NCBI GenBank assembly: GCA_913062555.1
Contig: CAJXVU010000015.1
Span: forward strand, 1 to 64,000
DNA: 64,000 nucleotides
Reading direction: 5' to 3'
DNA from: an uncultured Bacteroidota bacterium
GTDB taxonomy: Bacteria > Bacteroidota > Bacteroidia > Flavobacteriales > Flavobacteriaceae
The notes beneath the pieces are model-generated. The model had not been told where the DNA came from. It did not search any database and saw nothing but the letters and a program-made list of their open reading frames with translations. Both the position numbers and the translations under genes were made by a program. Shown piece by piece: positions 27,004 through 35,722 of the stretch. How positions within the stretch are numbered: the stretch's first letter is position 1; every line of letters starts with the position of its first letter.

Positions 27004-28222
27004 ATCTTGGCTTTTTGGTCTATTATTAACCATAGTAATTGGAGCAGTATCATCTGCCCAGGAAGACATTATAACTAAAGTTGAAGTAGATACTTCCAGT
27101 TCAAACTTAAACATGGATGCTGTTTATAATCGTCCGTTTTTAGCCCTTAAAAACACCCCTGTAGCACTTGGAGGTTATTTAGAGGCAAACTCCATTTACA
27201 GTTCGGAAGATGGTGTGTCCGAAGGCCTGTCTTTCCAAGCACGTCGCCTCACCATATTCATGTCGGCAACTATTAGTAATCGCATAAAATTCCTGTCGGA
27301 AATGGAATTTGAAGACGGCACCAAAGAAATAGGTATTGAATTCGCCGCTCTAGATGTTGCACTTCATCCTGCTTTAAATTTTAGAGGTGGAATTATCATG
27401 AATCCTATTGGTGCATTTAACCAAAACCACGACGGTCCAAAATGGGAATTTGTAGAACGCCCTGATGTGGCAGTTAATTTATTACCTGCAACCTGGTCTA
27501 ATGCAGGGTTTGGCATCTATGGAAAGACACACAAGAACAATTGGATTTTAGGTTATGAAATGTATCTTACCAATGGCTTTGATAATAATATTATCAATAA
27601 TGAAGATAATAAAACTTTTCTTCCGGCAGCAAAGAATAATGACGAACGCTTTGAAGAAAGTAACAATGGAAAAGCATTGTTTACCGGTAAAATTGCTATT
27701 AAAAACAGAAATCTTGGGGAAATCGGATTTTCATACATGGGTGGTGTTTACAATAAATTTGAAGAAGATGGCCTTATTTTAGACCAAAAAAGAAGGGTTG
27801 ATGTTTTCGCTATAGACCTAAAAACAACCCTTAAAAAAACAGGGACTTATATTGTTGGGGAAGTCGTATTTATAAAAGTGGATGTTCCAGAAACATTTAC
27901 CCAACAATATGGTACGAAGCAATTTGGTGCTTTTGTAGATGTGGTACAACCCATATTAAAACGCAACATATTAAATTGGAAAAATGCAACCCTAAATCTA
28001 GCCGCACGTTTGGATTATGTTGACTGGAATATTGGCACATTTAACGAGACAAATACCGATATAGGCGATCAACTTTGGGCCATAACTCCAGCTATTAGTT
28101 TCAGACCCTCGTCACAAACCGTGTTTAGACTCAATTACAGATACCAATTACAAAAAGACATATTAAACAATCCTGCGGCAAAAACAACAGCTTGGCTATT
28201 TGGGTTTAGTACTTATTTTTAA
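26975..28222 (+). CDS. Porin-like outer-membrane protein
   Basis: The 415-residue protein begins inside the end of the Rieske gene; the overlap of 29 bases is accepted because it gives a full signal peptide (FGLLLTIVIGAVSSAQ). The mature part is a series of amphipathic beta strands with motifs FQARRLTIFMSATISNRIKF and GGIIMNPIGAFNQNHDGPKW, as in phosphate-selective-like porins, and ends in an aromatic strand (WLFGFSTYF), the usual barrel C-terminus. The tight coupling with heme and Rieske proteins suggests a redox or uptake route through the outer membrane. Confidence 0.85.
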   Translation: MKIFTFPNHKSWLFGLLLTIVIGAVSSAQEDIITKVEVDTSSSNLNMDAVYNRPFLALKNTPVALGGYLEANSIYSSEDGVSEGLSFQARRLTIFMSATISNRIKFLSEMEFEDGTKEIGIEFAALDVALHPALNFRGGIIMNPIGAFNQNHDGPKWEFVERPDVAVNLLPATWSNAGFGIYGKTHKNNWILGYEMYLTNGFDNNIINNEDNKTFLPAAKNNDERFEESNNGKALFTGKIAIKNRNLGEIGFSYMGGVYNKFEEDGLILDQKRRVDVFAIDLKTTLKKTGTYIVGEVVFIKVDVPETFTQQYGTKQFGAFVDVVQPILKRNILNWKNATLNLAARLDYVDWNIGTFNETNTDIGDQLWAITPAISFRPSSQTVFRLNYRYQLQKDILNNPAAKTTAWLFGFSTYF

Positions 28223-28261
28223 AATCCCGTTTGGAACAATACCTGTATAATAATTATTAAT

Positions 28262-28292
28262 CGAGGCTGCTTGAAAAGGCAGTCTCTTTTTT
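28262..28292 (+). terminator. Terminator of the di-heme/Rieske/porin operon
   Basis: GAGGCTGC and GCAGTCTC form an 8-base stem (one G-T pair) with an 8-base loop, followed by six T. It lies 40 bases after the porin stop. Confidence 0.85.
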
Positions 28293-28303
28293 ATGAAATC
28301 AAC

Positions 28304-29044
28304 CTAAAAATCGCGTTCTTTCTGCAATTGTTCATAAGCATCTTGTACTTCTCTAAACTTGGCTTCTGCCCCTTGTTGGTGTTCTTTTCCTAAGTGCATC
28401 ACCTTATCAGGATGGTATTTTTTTGCCATTTTACGATAGGCTTTTTTAATTTCAGCATCAGTAACTGATTTATCAATTTCTAATATTTTATACGCATTGT
28501 TAGTACTGCTATAAAACATCGCTTTAATGCTTTCATAATCTCTTGGGCTAATCCCCAAATAACCCGCAATACTATGAATAACATTCACTTCCTGTTCGGT
28601 AACAACACCATCGGCTTTGGCGATCCCAAATAAAAAGTGCATCAATTGCAAGCGTGCTGGATGGTCCATCATTTGTCTTATTTGTAGACAGACCTGCCGT
28701 GTAGAAATATTATTTTGTTCATTAATGTTTTTAAACAATTTAAAGGCATGATTGGCGCGTTCTTTTCCATACATTCCTACAAATTGTTGGCGAACAAAAT
28801 CTAACTCCCGCTGATCTTGTTTTCCATCGGCTTTTATAACAATTGAAGATAATATTAGTAAACTAATTTCAAAATCTCCCGATTGAGTTCTAGCTTGTCC
28901 AGTTCTTCTTCCCGTTGTATATCGTTTTGTTTCACCACCAGAGACTGCGTCTACAACGCTCCCTAATGCCAAACCAAGAATTGCGCCTATTGGCCCACCA
29001 AACGACCATCCTAATGATGCTCCTATCCATTTTGAAAAACTCAT
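28304..29044 (-). CDS. TerB-like / J-domain co-chaperone (DjlA type)
   Basis: A 246-residue protein in three parts: a Gly-rich N-terminal membrane-contact segment ([20 protein letters not shown]), a helical TerB-like middle domain (residues about 60-165, [20 protein letters not shown]) and a C-terminal J-domain with the HPD triad in [10 protein letters not shown]. It should stimulate DnaK at the membrane. The order matches DjlA. It converges with the porin operon. Confidence 0.88.
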   Translation of the reverse strand: MSFSKWIGASLGWSFGGPIGAILGLALGSVVDAVSGGETKRYTTGRRTGQARTQSGDFEISLLILSSIVIKADGKQDQRELDFVRQQFVGMYGKERANHAFKLFKNINEQNNISTRQVCLQIRQMMDHPARLQLMHFLFGIAKADGVVTEQEVNVIHSIAGYLGISPRDYESIKAMFYSSTNNAYKILEIDKSVTDAEIKKAYRKMAKKYHPDKVMHLGKEHQQGAEAKFREVQDAYEQLQKERDF

Positions 29045-29121
29045 GTAAGTAATAGATTTTAATTATGAGTAAATATAATATTTGTTAGTTGATCATAACG
29101 CTAATATGTTACACAATTCCG

Positions 29122-29129
29122 TATCTTTG
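29122..29129 (+). promoter_or_regulatory. Candidate -7 box (TATCTTTG) for bacilliredoxin
   Basis: TATCTTTG fits TAnnTTTG and lies 32 bases before the ATG at 29162. No clear -33 element is seen. Confidence 0.45.
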
Positions 29130-29161
29130 TGTTATAATTATTAAACATAAATTTTAAACAT

Positions 29162-29572
29162 ATGTATCCAGCAGAATTAGTAAAACCAATGCGTGAAGAT
29201 TTAACTCGTTTTGGTTTTGAAGAATTACATACTGTTGAAGCAGTAGACATTGCGATAGCAAAAGAAGGGACAACTTTAGTTGTTGTAAATTCTGTTTGTG
29301 GTTGTGCCGCTGCTAACGCACGTCCAGGAGCTAGCATGAGCATCCAAAATGAAAAACGTCCAGATCACTTAGTTACTGTATTTGCAGGGGTTGATGCTGA
29401 GGCAACAAATAAAGCAAGAGAATATATGATTCCTTTTCCTCCAAGTTCGCCATGTATGGCTTTATTCAAGGATGGCGAATTAGTTCATATGCTAGAACGT
29501 CACCACATTGAAGGTCGTCCAGCCCAATTAATTGCTGAAAATATGATTGATGCTTATAACGAACATTGTTAG
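29162..29572 (+). CDS. Bacilliredoxin, BrxA/BrxB family
   Basis: A 136-residue protein with the family's CxC active site in NSVCGCAAANARPGA, and the typical PPSSPCMALFKDGELVHMLE stretch (third Cys). These proteins remove bacillithiol from oxidised protein thiols in Firmicutes; Bacteroidota homologues exist and many Flavobacteriia are thought to make bacillithiol. It is a single-gene unit with a promoter and a terminator. Confidence 0.93.
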   Translation: MYPAELVKPMREDLTRFGFEELHTVEAVDIAIAKEGTTLVVVNSVCGCAAANARPGASMSIQNEKRPDHLVTVFAGVDAEATNKAREYMIPFPPSSPCMALFKDGELVHMLERHHIEGRPAQLIAENMIDAYNEHC

Positions 29573-29596
29573 TTTCAATAAATAAATACTCTTAAA

Positions 29597-29622
29597 AGCC
29601 ACGTTATTCGTGGTTTTTTTGA
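29597..29622 (+). terminator. Terminator after bacilliredoxin
   Basis: The stem AGCCACG / CGTGGTT with a 5-base loop is followed by seven T, starting 25 bases after the stop. Confidence 0.85.
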
Positions 29623-29679
29623 TTCTTGTCTAATTTCAAAATGAGATCTTATTTGGTGTTGAATTAATTCTATGAATAC

Positions 29680-30417
29680 ATGCGAAAAATTTTATCATAC
29701 CCGTTAACAATAATATACTATCTCCTTTTTGGTTTAACACTTGTAATATTTCACCCTATACAATGGTTTTGTTTTAATGTTTTTGGTTATCAGGCACATA
29801 AGAAAAGTGTGGATTTCCTTCAGTTTTTTCTCATGCGCTGTCATAATGTTTTAGGAACACGTTTTAACTTTAATAATCCACATACTATTGATGTTAATCA
29901 GCCCTTAATTATTATTGCAAACCATCAGAGTACCTTCGACATCCCCCCCATAATGTGGTACATGCGTAAACACCACTGCAAATTTATTAGCAAAAAAGAG
30001 CTTGGAAAAGGCATTCCGAGTGTCTCATATAATTTACGCCATGGTGGCTCGGTATTAATTGACAGGAAAGACCCAAGACAAGCGATAACTGCGATAAAAG
30101 ATTTTTCAGCATATATTGAAAGTAACAATCGAGCTGCTGTTATATTTCCTGAAGGTACACGGAGTAAAAACGGGGCGCCCAGAAAATTTCAAACCCGTGG
30201 ATTATTAACCTTGTTTAAAGAAATTCCTTCGGCAATTGTAGTCCCAATATCAATAAATGATTCATGGAAAACAGAACAATACGGAAAATTTCCAATGGGA
30301 ATTGGAACTCATATCAAATTTACAGTACATAAGCCCTTAAAAATCGCTAATTTCGCAGATAAGGACAAACTTGTTGATAGTATAGAATCTACTATTAAAA
30401 ACCATATTAACCATTAA
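29680..30417 (+). CDS. 1-acyl-sn-glycerol-3-phosphate acyltransferase (PlsC family)
   Basis: A 245-residue membrane-bound acyltransferase. It has the catalytic NHQSTFD (HX4D), the substrate motif FPEGTRSKNG and a later IVVPISIND segment. An N-terminal helix (TIIYYLLFGLTLVIFHPI) anchors it in the inner membrane. It adds the second acyl chain in phospholipid synthesis. It sits 9 bases before an acyl-ACP desaturase gene, suggesting joint control of lipid saturation. Confidence 0.92.
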   Translation: MRKILSYPLTIIYYLLFGLTLVIFHPIQWFCFNVFGYQAHKKSVDFLQFFLMRCHNVLGTRFNFNNPHTIDVNQPLIIIANHQSTFDIPPIMWYMRKHHCKFISKKELGKGIPSVSYNLRHGGSVLIDRKDPRQAITAIKDFSAYIESNNRAAVIFPEGTRSKNGAPRKFQTRGLLTLFKEIPSAIVVPISINDSWKTEQYGKFPMGIGTHIKFTVHKPLKIANFADKDKLVDSIESTIKNHINH

Positions 30418-30426
30418 AAAATAGTT

Positions 30427-31413
30427 ATGTCATTAAAGAATGTTAGGTTAGAAGTAATGCAACTTCTAGAAAAAGATGTAGACTCTTTAATTGAAAAATA
30501 CCTCATCCCTATAGATAGTATCTGGCAACCTACCGATTTTTTGCCAAATTCTGAAAAGGACAGTTTTTTTGAAGAGGTCAAAGAAATTCGTGAGCTTGCA
30601 AAAGAATTACCATATGATCTATGGGTCGTATTAATTGGAGACATGATTACTGAGGAAGCGCTCCCTACTTACGAATCTTGGCTTATGGACGTAGAAGGTG
30701 TTAATCAAGGAAGTCCTAATGGCTGGTCTAAATGGGTGAGACATTGGACCGCTGAAGAAAACAGACATGGTGATGTGCTTAGTAAGTACCTCTACCTCTC
30801 TGGAAGAGTAAATATGAAAGAGATTGAAAAAACCACTCAGTATCTAATCGCCGATGGTTTTGACATTGGTACAGATAGAGATCCTTATAAGAATTTTGTA
30901 TACACCAGCTTTCAGGAATTAGCCACCTATATTTCGCATAATCGCGTAGCGAAATTAGCAAAAAAGAGGGGGAATAAACAGCTCAGTAAAATGTGTAAAA
31001 TCATTGCTGGAGACGAAATGAGACACCATCATGCCTATAGTGAATTTGTTGAACGTATTTTTGAAGTTGACCCTAGTCAAATGATGATGGCTTTTCACTA
31101 TATGATGAAACAAAAAATAACAATGCCCGCCGTATTTTTAAGAGAGTCTGGTGAGAAAATAGGATCTGCTTTTGAAGAGTTTTCAAATACCGCTCAACGT
31201 ATTGGTGTTTATACGGCTAAGGATTATGTTGATATTCTCGAAAAACTTATTAATCGTTGGGAAATTGATAAAATTACAAGTCTAACTGACGAAGCTGAAA
31301 AAGCAAGAGACTATTTAATGAAGCTCCCTGCTAGAATGATGCGTGTCACGGAAAGAGTAATTATTCCAGAAAACTCATTTCAGTTTAAATGGGTAGAACC
31401 AGCAAAATTATAA
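30427..31413 (+). CDS. Acyl-ACP desaturase (stearoyl-ACP 9-desaturase type)
   Basis: A 328-residue soluble di-iron enzyme. The carboxylate-bridged di-iron ligands appear as EENRHGD and DEMRHHHAY, with a further ligand in FQELATYISH. It introduces a double bond into acyl-ACP. This plant-type soluble desaturase occurs in Bacteroidota and Actinobacteria. Its pairing with a PlsC acyltransferase fits control of membrane fluidity, perhaps for cold. A strong terminator follows. Confidence 0.92.
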   Translation: MSLKNVRLEVMQLLEKDVDSLIEKYLIPIDSIWQPTDFLPNSEKDSFFEEVKEIRELAKELPYDLWVVLIGDMITEEALPTYESWLMDVEGVNQGSPNGWSKWVRHWTAEENRHGDVLSKYLYLSGRVNMKEIEKTTQYLIADGFDIGTDRDPYKNFVYTSFQELATYISHNRVAKLAKKRGNKQLSKMCKIIAGDEMRHHHAYSEFVERIFEVDPSQMMMAFHYMMKQKITMPAVFLRESGEKIGSAFEEFSNTAQRIGVYTAKDYVDILEKLINRWEIDKITSLTDEAEKARDYLMKLPARMMRVTERVIIPENSFQFKWVEPAKL

Positions 31414-31420
31414 GATTAAT

Positions 31421-31454
31421 AAAAAATCCTTTCCCTTTCGAAAGGATTTTTTAA
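31421..31454 (+). terminator. Terminator after acyl-ACP desaturase
   Basis: A perfect 12-base inverted repeat (AAAAAATCCTTT / AAAGGATTTTTT) with an 8-base loop. The symmetrical A and T runs allow function in either direction. Confidence 0.88.
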
Positions 31455-31466
31455 TTTTAATCCATT

Positions 31467-32120
31467 ATGAATACAGAAAAACTTATTTTAGAAACTATTG
31501 ACTTCGTAAAACACCAGCTTGAACATGCTGAAGGGGGTCATGACTGGTTTCACATTCAAAGGGTTTATAATAATTCGATACTCATCGCCAAAAGTGAATC
31601 TGTAAATACGCTAGTTGTTTCGCTTGGTGCTCTATTGCACGATATTGCAGATAGTAAATTTCATGACGGCGATGAAACCGTTGGCCCTAAGCTGGCACGT
31701 GAATTTTTGTTTAAGCAGGATGTAGATAGCGTCGATATTGAGCATGTTATTAAAATCATAGAAAATATCTCTTTTAAAGGGGGAAATAATCTACAAGAGT
31801 TTCATTCTGTTGAATTAGATGTTATTCAGGATGCAGATAGATTAGATGCTATTGGGGCTATAGGTATTGCTAGATGTTTTAATTATGGTGGTTATAAAAA
31901 CAGAAAGTTATTTGACCCTTCTATAGCACCTAAAATGGATATGACTAAAGCCCAATACAAATCTTCAACAGCACCAACCATAAATCATTTTTACGAAAAA
32001 CTGCTGCTACTTAAAGATCGAATGAATACTAAAACTGGGCGCCGAATTGCGGAAAAACGGCATCAGTTTATGGAATTATATTTAGATCAGTTTTATGCAG
32101 AATGGGATGGTAAAAAATAA
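31467..32120 (+). CDS. HD-domain phosphohydrolase
   Basis: A 217-residue HD superfamily protein. Metal ligands are visible as GHDWFHIQRV (His), LLHDIADSKF (His-Asp), a later HVIKIIENISF and DADRLDAIGAIG (Asp). It resembles the YedJ/YpgQ group of small HD hydrolases, probably acting on nucleotides. It is followed immediately by the frame-broken GNAT gene, which overlaps its 3' end. Confidence 0.9.
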   Translation: MNTEKLILETIDFVKHQLEHAEGGHDWFHIQRVYNNSILIAKSESVNTLVVSLGALLHDIADSKFHDGDETVGPKLAREFLFKQDVDSVDIEHVIKIIENISFKGGNNLQEFHSVELDVIQDADRLDAIGAIGIARCFNYGGYKNRKLFDPSIAPKMDMTKAQYKSSTAPTINHFYEKLLLLKDRMNTKTGRRIAEKRHQFMELYLDQFYAEWDGKK

Positions 32121-32561
32121 CCTCTATTACAAAAACATTGAGAGTTTTCCCGTTTCAAAAATTTTTAAAGACCTCTTACAGCTTTATGTTCAGATATTTG
32201 AAGATGCTGATATTTCATTTTTTGAAACCCGCTTTAAATCGGAATTCAAATCGCTGTCTCTTTTGGCATATAGCGAGCAGAAATTAATGGGTTTAAAATA
32301 GGATATCCTTACGATGACAATATCTTCTACAGCTGTGTTGGTGGGGTATTACCAGAATTTAGTCGCCTTGGTATTGCAAATCGAATGACCCATATGCAAG
32401 AAGATTATGCCAAACAAAATGGATATAAAATTTTAAGAACTAAATCTATGAATCATTTTAAACCCATGATGATTTTGAATCTTAAAAATGGATTTGATAT
32501 CGTGAAATTTTACACCAATGATTCTAATCAAACTAAAATTGTATTTGAAAAAAGCCTCTAA
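32107..32561 (+). pseudogene. GNAT N-acetyltransferase interrupted by a frame break
   Basis: Frame 1 reads MVKNNLYYKNIESFPVSKIF to SLLAYSEQKLMGLK and then TAG at 32299. Continuing in the -1 frame gives IGYPYDDNIFYSCVGGVLPE, FSRLGIANRMTHMQEDYA and onward to a stop at 32559-32561, a normal GNAT C-terminal half with the acetyl-CoA loop region (RLGIANRM). Together the parts make a full GNAT of about 150 residues. The break could be a one-base loss in a T run, or a programmed -1 shift: the bases at 32292-32298 are a canonical slippery heptamer. Annotated as broken because the simpler cause is an indel. Confidence 0.75.
32292..32298 (+). promoter_or_regulatory. Slippery heptamer T-TTA-AAA before an in-frame TAG
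   Basis: In the reading frame of the GNAT gene the codons are GGT TTA AAA TAG. The bases T TTA AAA fit the X-XXY-YYZ rule for -1 frameshifting. A slip leads straight into the frame that encodes the rest of the protein. No clear downstream stem was identified by eye. Confidence 0.4.
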
Positions 32562-34532
32562 TTATTGGTATAAAAATTTATCTAAGGTCACTTTTTGTTG
32601 TTGCTGATATAGCTTAACAAGTTTAATTTCTTTGCTTTCAGTTGGAAGACCATAATTTTTATAAACCGTATATTTTAAATAGGTTGGATTCATTGGTGGC
32701 TCTTCACTCAAACACTCAATATTTATAATCCACTCACCTGCTTTTGCATCATCGATAACAAATTCTTCACTATGATAACCATTCTTAATTTCATCGAGTA
32801 ATCGTTCTCTATTATCAAATTTGGTATGTGACCATTTGAAGAATTTCTTTTTCGGATTTACAAATTGTAAATCAAACTCTGTATTAGGATCATTATAATC
32901 GAAAACTATCCGTAGATCATATTTAAAATTTGCCTTCAAAAATTCAGCATCAATACGAGAACAATCTATTTTTTCTCTATGTACAGCTAACAAATGTTTG
33001 AGCTCATTATTAATGGCCTTATCCAAACCTGAAAAATCCACCCCTTCAATGGTGTTGTTCAACATTACTCCATACAATTCCATCGCATCCTCATAATTAC
33101 CATTAGCCTCATAAATAAGGGCCAAATCACGATAGGACTGTGCGTGTTCAGGACGTAATATTGCTATACGTTGATATACCTGTTTTGCCTCTTCCAGCTT
33201 TCCAATTTCCTCCAGTTTATAGGCTAATATTTTTAAGGCTTTTGGATTTTTATAGGCTACTTGAGCAATTTTAGATAAGATTTCATAAGCAAAGCTTTTA
33301 TCCCACTTCATAAAATATTCACTAACATCAATAAAATAGGGGATACTTAATTGTTTATTATATCGTTTTTGGGTGCTGTACAATTTTAAAGCTTCCTCAT
33401 AAGAATGAGCCCGTTCTAATTGAACAATATATGGAGGTGTTACTTGTGTCGAATTAATGAATGCAAGATCCTCGACATATTTATTTCCTTTTATTAGAGC
33501 CTCATTAACAGGCTTTTCAATAATAGGAATGCCAAGCTTCATTTTTATTAAAAACGCGCCTCCAGAACCTACAGATCCAAATCTATTCGTTGCGCTTACC
33601 GATTTTAATATTGTTATTTTATCGATATGTTGAATATCCAAAAATTCAGGCATTTCCTCATAAATCATTCCATCTACAACAAAAATTGCTGGGATGGGAT
33701 TATTCATAGATCCTCCACCGCCTCTAATAATAACTTTAGGGGAAGTATATCCTACATTAAGCCCTACAACCCGTACTCCTGCAAATTTTCCAACAATAAC
33801 ATCGGCCAAATTTAGTGCCCCGGCACTAATATCCTCCGAACTAATTGTATTTACAGCGTAGCCAACAGCATCAGAATTTTTCTTCCCAAGACCAGTCTCT
33901 ACAATATTTTCAACTTTCTTCTCCCCTTCAAGTAAAACTTCATCCAAAAGCTCACCATCCGACTGAAGTTCAATGTTTATCGTGGTTCCATTTGAGACCA
34001 CAATTTGCCTTTCTAGCATCCCTAGGTAATTTATTACCAAAACATCTCCTTCCTGTGCATCAATTTTAAAATTGCCATCAACATTGGTTTGAACTTCATT
34101 AAAGCTATTTTTCACTCTAATGGTAGCGCTTTGTATTGGTCCAGACGCATTGACGACTGTTCCATTTATATTCCCTTTCATCTCCTCGGACTTGCCCAGA
34201 ATAAATGCTTTGGGTTTAAGAAATATTTTATTGGAATTAGTAAGTAACTTAAATAGGAGCCCCACTTTTACATTTAAAGTTTCATAACCAAAAGCACTAC
34301 ATTGAAAAACATCTGCATCTCCAATGGCCTCCTCATCATAAACTAAAGTAAATTTTCCATCTGACCCACTAATTGCTTTTATGTTTTTTCCATGGAAATC
34401 AATGTTTGCAAATTCTAGTGGTTGTTTCGTGTTATTATCCATTACAAAAGCTTCAATTGTAACTTCGTATTGGCCAAAAACAGTGCAAGTAAAGCAGATA
34501 AACAATAGCAGTGTTAATTTTTTGATAATCAT
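32562..34532 (-). CDS. TonB-plug protein without barrel, with carboxypeptidase-like regulatory domains and TPR-like helices
   Basis: The 656-residue exported protein (signal ending TVFGQ) starts with two carboxypeptidase-regulatory-like beta domains (VTIEAFVMDNNTKQPLEFAN; then GTVVNASGPIQSATIRVKNS). Residues about 205-330 are a TonB receptor plug (ISAGALNLADVIVGKFAGVR; VFVVDGM-type segment AIFVVDGMIYEEMPEFLDI; a final VGSGGAFLIKMK strand). After it come TPR-like helices (residues about 410-500) and a C-terminal beta domain instead of the usual 22-strand barrel. So it cannot be a classical transporter. Such plug-only proteins may serve as adaptors or signalling parts; function unknown. Confidence 0.85.
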   Translation of the reverse strand: MIIKKLTLLLFICFTCTVFGQYEVTIEAFVMDNNTKQPLEFANIDFHGKNIKAISGSDGKFTLVYDEEAIGDADVFQCSAFGYETLNVKVGLLFKLLTNSNKIFLKPKAFILGKSEEMKGNINGTVVNASGPIQSATIRVKNSFNEVQTNVDGNFKIDAQEGDVLVINYLGMLERQIVVSNGTTINIELQSDGELLDEVLLEGEKKVENIVETGLGKKNSDAVGYAVNTISSEDISAGALNLADVIVGKFAGVRVVGLNVGYTSPKVIIRGGGGSMNNPIPAIFVVDGMIYEEMPEFLDIQHIDKITILKSVSATNRFGSVGSGGAFLIKMKLGIPIIEKPVNEALIKGNKYVEDLAFINSTQVTPPYIVQLERAHSYEEALKLYSTQKRYNKQLSIPYFIDVSEYFMKWDKSFAYEILSKIAQVAYKNPKALKILAYKLEEIGKLEEAKQVYQRIAILRPEHAQSYRDLALIYEANGNYEDAMELYGVMLNNTIEGVDFSGLDKAINNELKHLLAVHREKIDCSRIDAEFLKANFKYDLRIVFDYNDPNTEFDLQFVNPKKKFFKWSHTKFDNRERLLDEIKNGYHSEEFVIDDAKAGEWIINIECLSEEPPMNPTYLKYTVYKNYGLPTESKEIKLVKLYQQQQKVTLDKFLYQ

Positions 34533-34874
34533 AGGTTTAAAAAGTGTTTCAATTAACGCACATCAACAAACTTAAGTTATTTCTTACTAACATTGTATGT
34601 TAAGGCGATAAATTTGTGTTAAAAATTCTTATAAATTATCAGAATTCTCAAGTATTATTTTTTGCAAGTTAGACCGCAAATGTGTCTTATGGTTTAACGC
34701 CATTTGGGTTAAATATTTGTTAAAAGAAATAACTTCAAAAATGAAATTTGATTTATGGAATTATTATTTTTCGTGAAAAATGTTAAAAAACAATCGAGAT
34801 ATTACAATTTCATGTATAGAATAAAAAAGGGTAGATTGCATTTATGCAATTACAAAATTAATACGCAACAACAC
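34533..34874. other. 342-base intergenic stretch, no gene seen
   Basis: The region separates the starts of a leftward gene and the stop of another. It should hold the promoter of the plug-domain gene near 34540-34620. The T/A-rich segment shows a loose dyad (GGTTTAACGCC...GGGTTAAAT) near 34690-34717. Reading frames here lack any family likeness. Confidence 0.5.
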
Positions 34875-35657
34875 TTATTGCCCAGGAAAATTGGCTCTTC
34901 GTTTGTTGAGGAATGCTGTAGTACCTTCTTTAAAATCTTCAGTTCCAAAACAGTTCCCGAACTCTTCTATTTCAACCCCAAATCCATTTATACCATCCTT
35001 AAAGTTGGCATTAATCGCCTTTATTGCAGCACTTATTGCCACTGAAGAATTTCGCGATATTTTTATTGCAATTTTTTCACAAACCGTTAATAATTCCTCT
35101 TGTGCCTGGATGTGATTTACCAAACCATATGCCAAAGCTTGGTTAGCATCAATCATACCCGCGGTCATGATCATTTCCATAGCACGCCCTTTACCAACTA
35201 ATTGCGGTAATCGCTGAGTCCCACCATAGCCTGGAATAACCCCCAAAGAAACCTCTGGCAAGCCCATTTTTGCATTAGTACTTGCGACTCTAAAATGACA
35301 AGACATAGCAAGCTCTAAGCCTCCACCAAGGGCAAATCCATTTATAGCTGCAATTACCGGAGTCTCTAAATTCTCTATAAAATCAAAAAGCAATTCTTGT
35401 CCTTGTGCTGCCAGGTTAGAACCTTCTTCCACATCAAAATCGGCAAACTCACTAATATCGGCACCAGCAACAAAAGCCTTGTCACCACTTCCTGTAATAA
35501 TTATAACTTTGATGTTTTTATCTTGATTTGCAATTGAAAATGCCTGATGTAATTCGTCAATTGTGTCTTTATTTAAGGCATTTAACTTTGAAGGGCGGTC
35601 AATTGTAATTGTTGTAATTCCATTTTTTGATACGGAAAGTATATTTTGATAATTCAT
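34875..35657 (-). CDS. Enoyl-CoA hydratase/isomerase family protein
   Basis: The 260-residue reading begins at the ATG at 35657, which aligns with family starts (MNYQNILSVSKNGITTITID). The crotonase fold motifs are clear: AGADISEF, the oxyanion hole NGFALGGGLELAMSC and the catalytic-loop region PEVSLGVIPGYGGTQRLPQL with Glu in place. It likely hydrates trans-2-enoyl-CoA in fatty-acid breakdown or a related pathway. Upstream is a sensor kinase gene on the same strand, 65 bases away. Confidence 0.92.
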   Translation of the reverse strand: MNYQNILSVSKNGITTITIDRPSKLNALNKDTIDELHQAFSIANQDKNIKVIIITGSGDKAFVAGADISEFADFDVEEGSNLAAQGQELLFDFIENLETPVIAAINGFALGGGLELAMSCHFRVASTNAKMGLPEVSLGVIPGYGGTQRLPQLVGKGRAMEMIMTAGMIDANQALAYGLVNHIQAQEELLTVCEKIAIKISRNSSVAISAAIKAINANFKDGINGFGVEIEEFGNCFGTEDFKEGTTAFLNKRRANFPGQ

Positions 35658-35722
35658 GATTCCTGCTTTATTGATATTCCTGTTTTTACTTAAACACACT
35701 TAATATAACACTGAAATAACGC

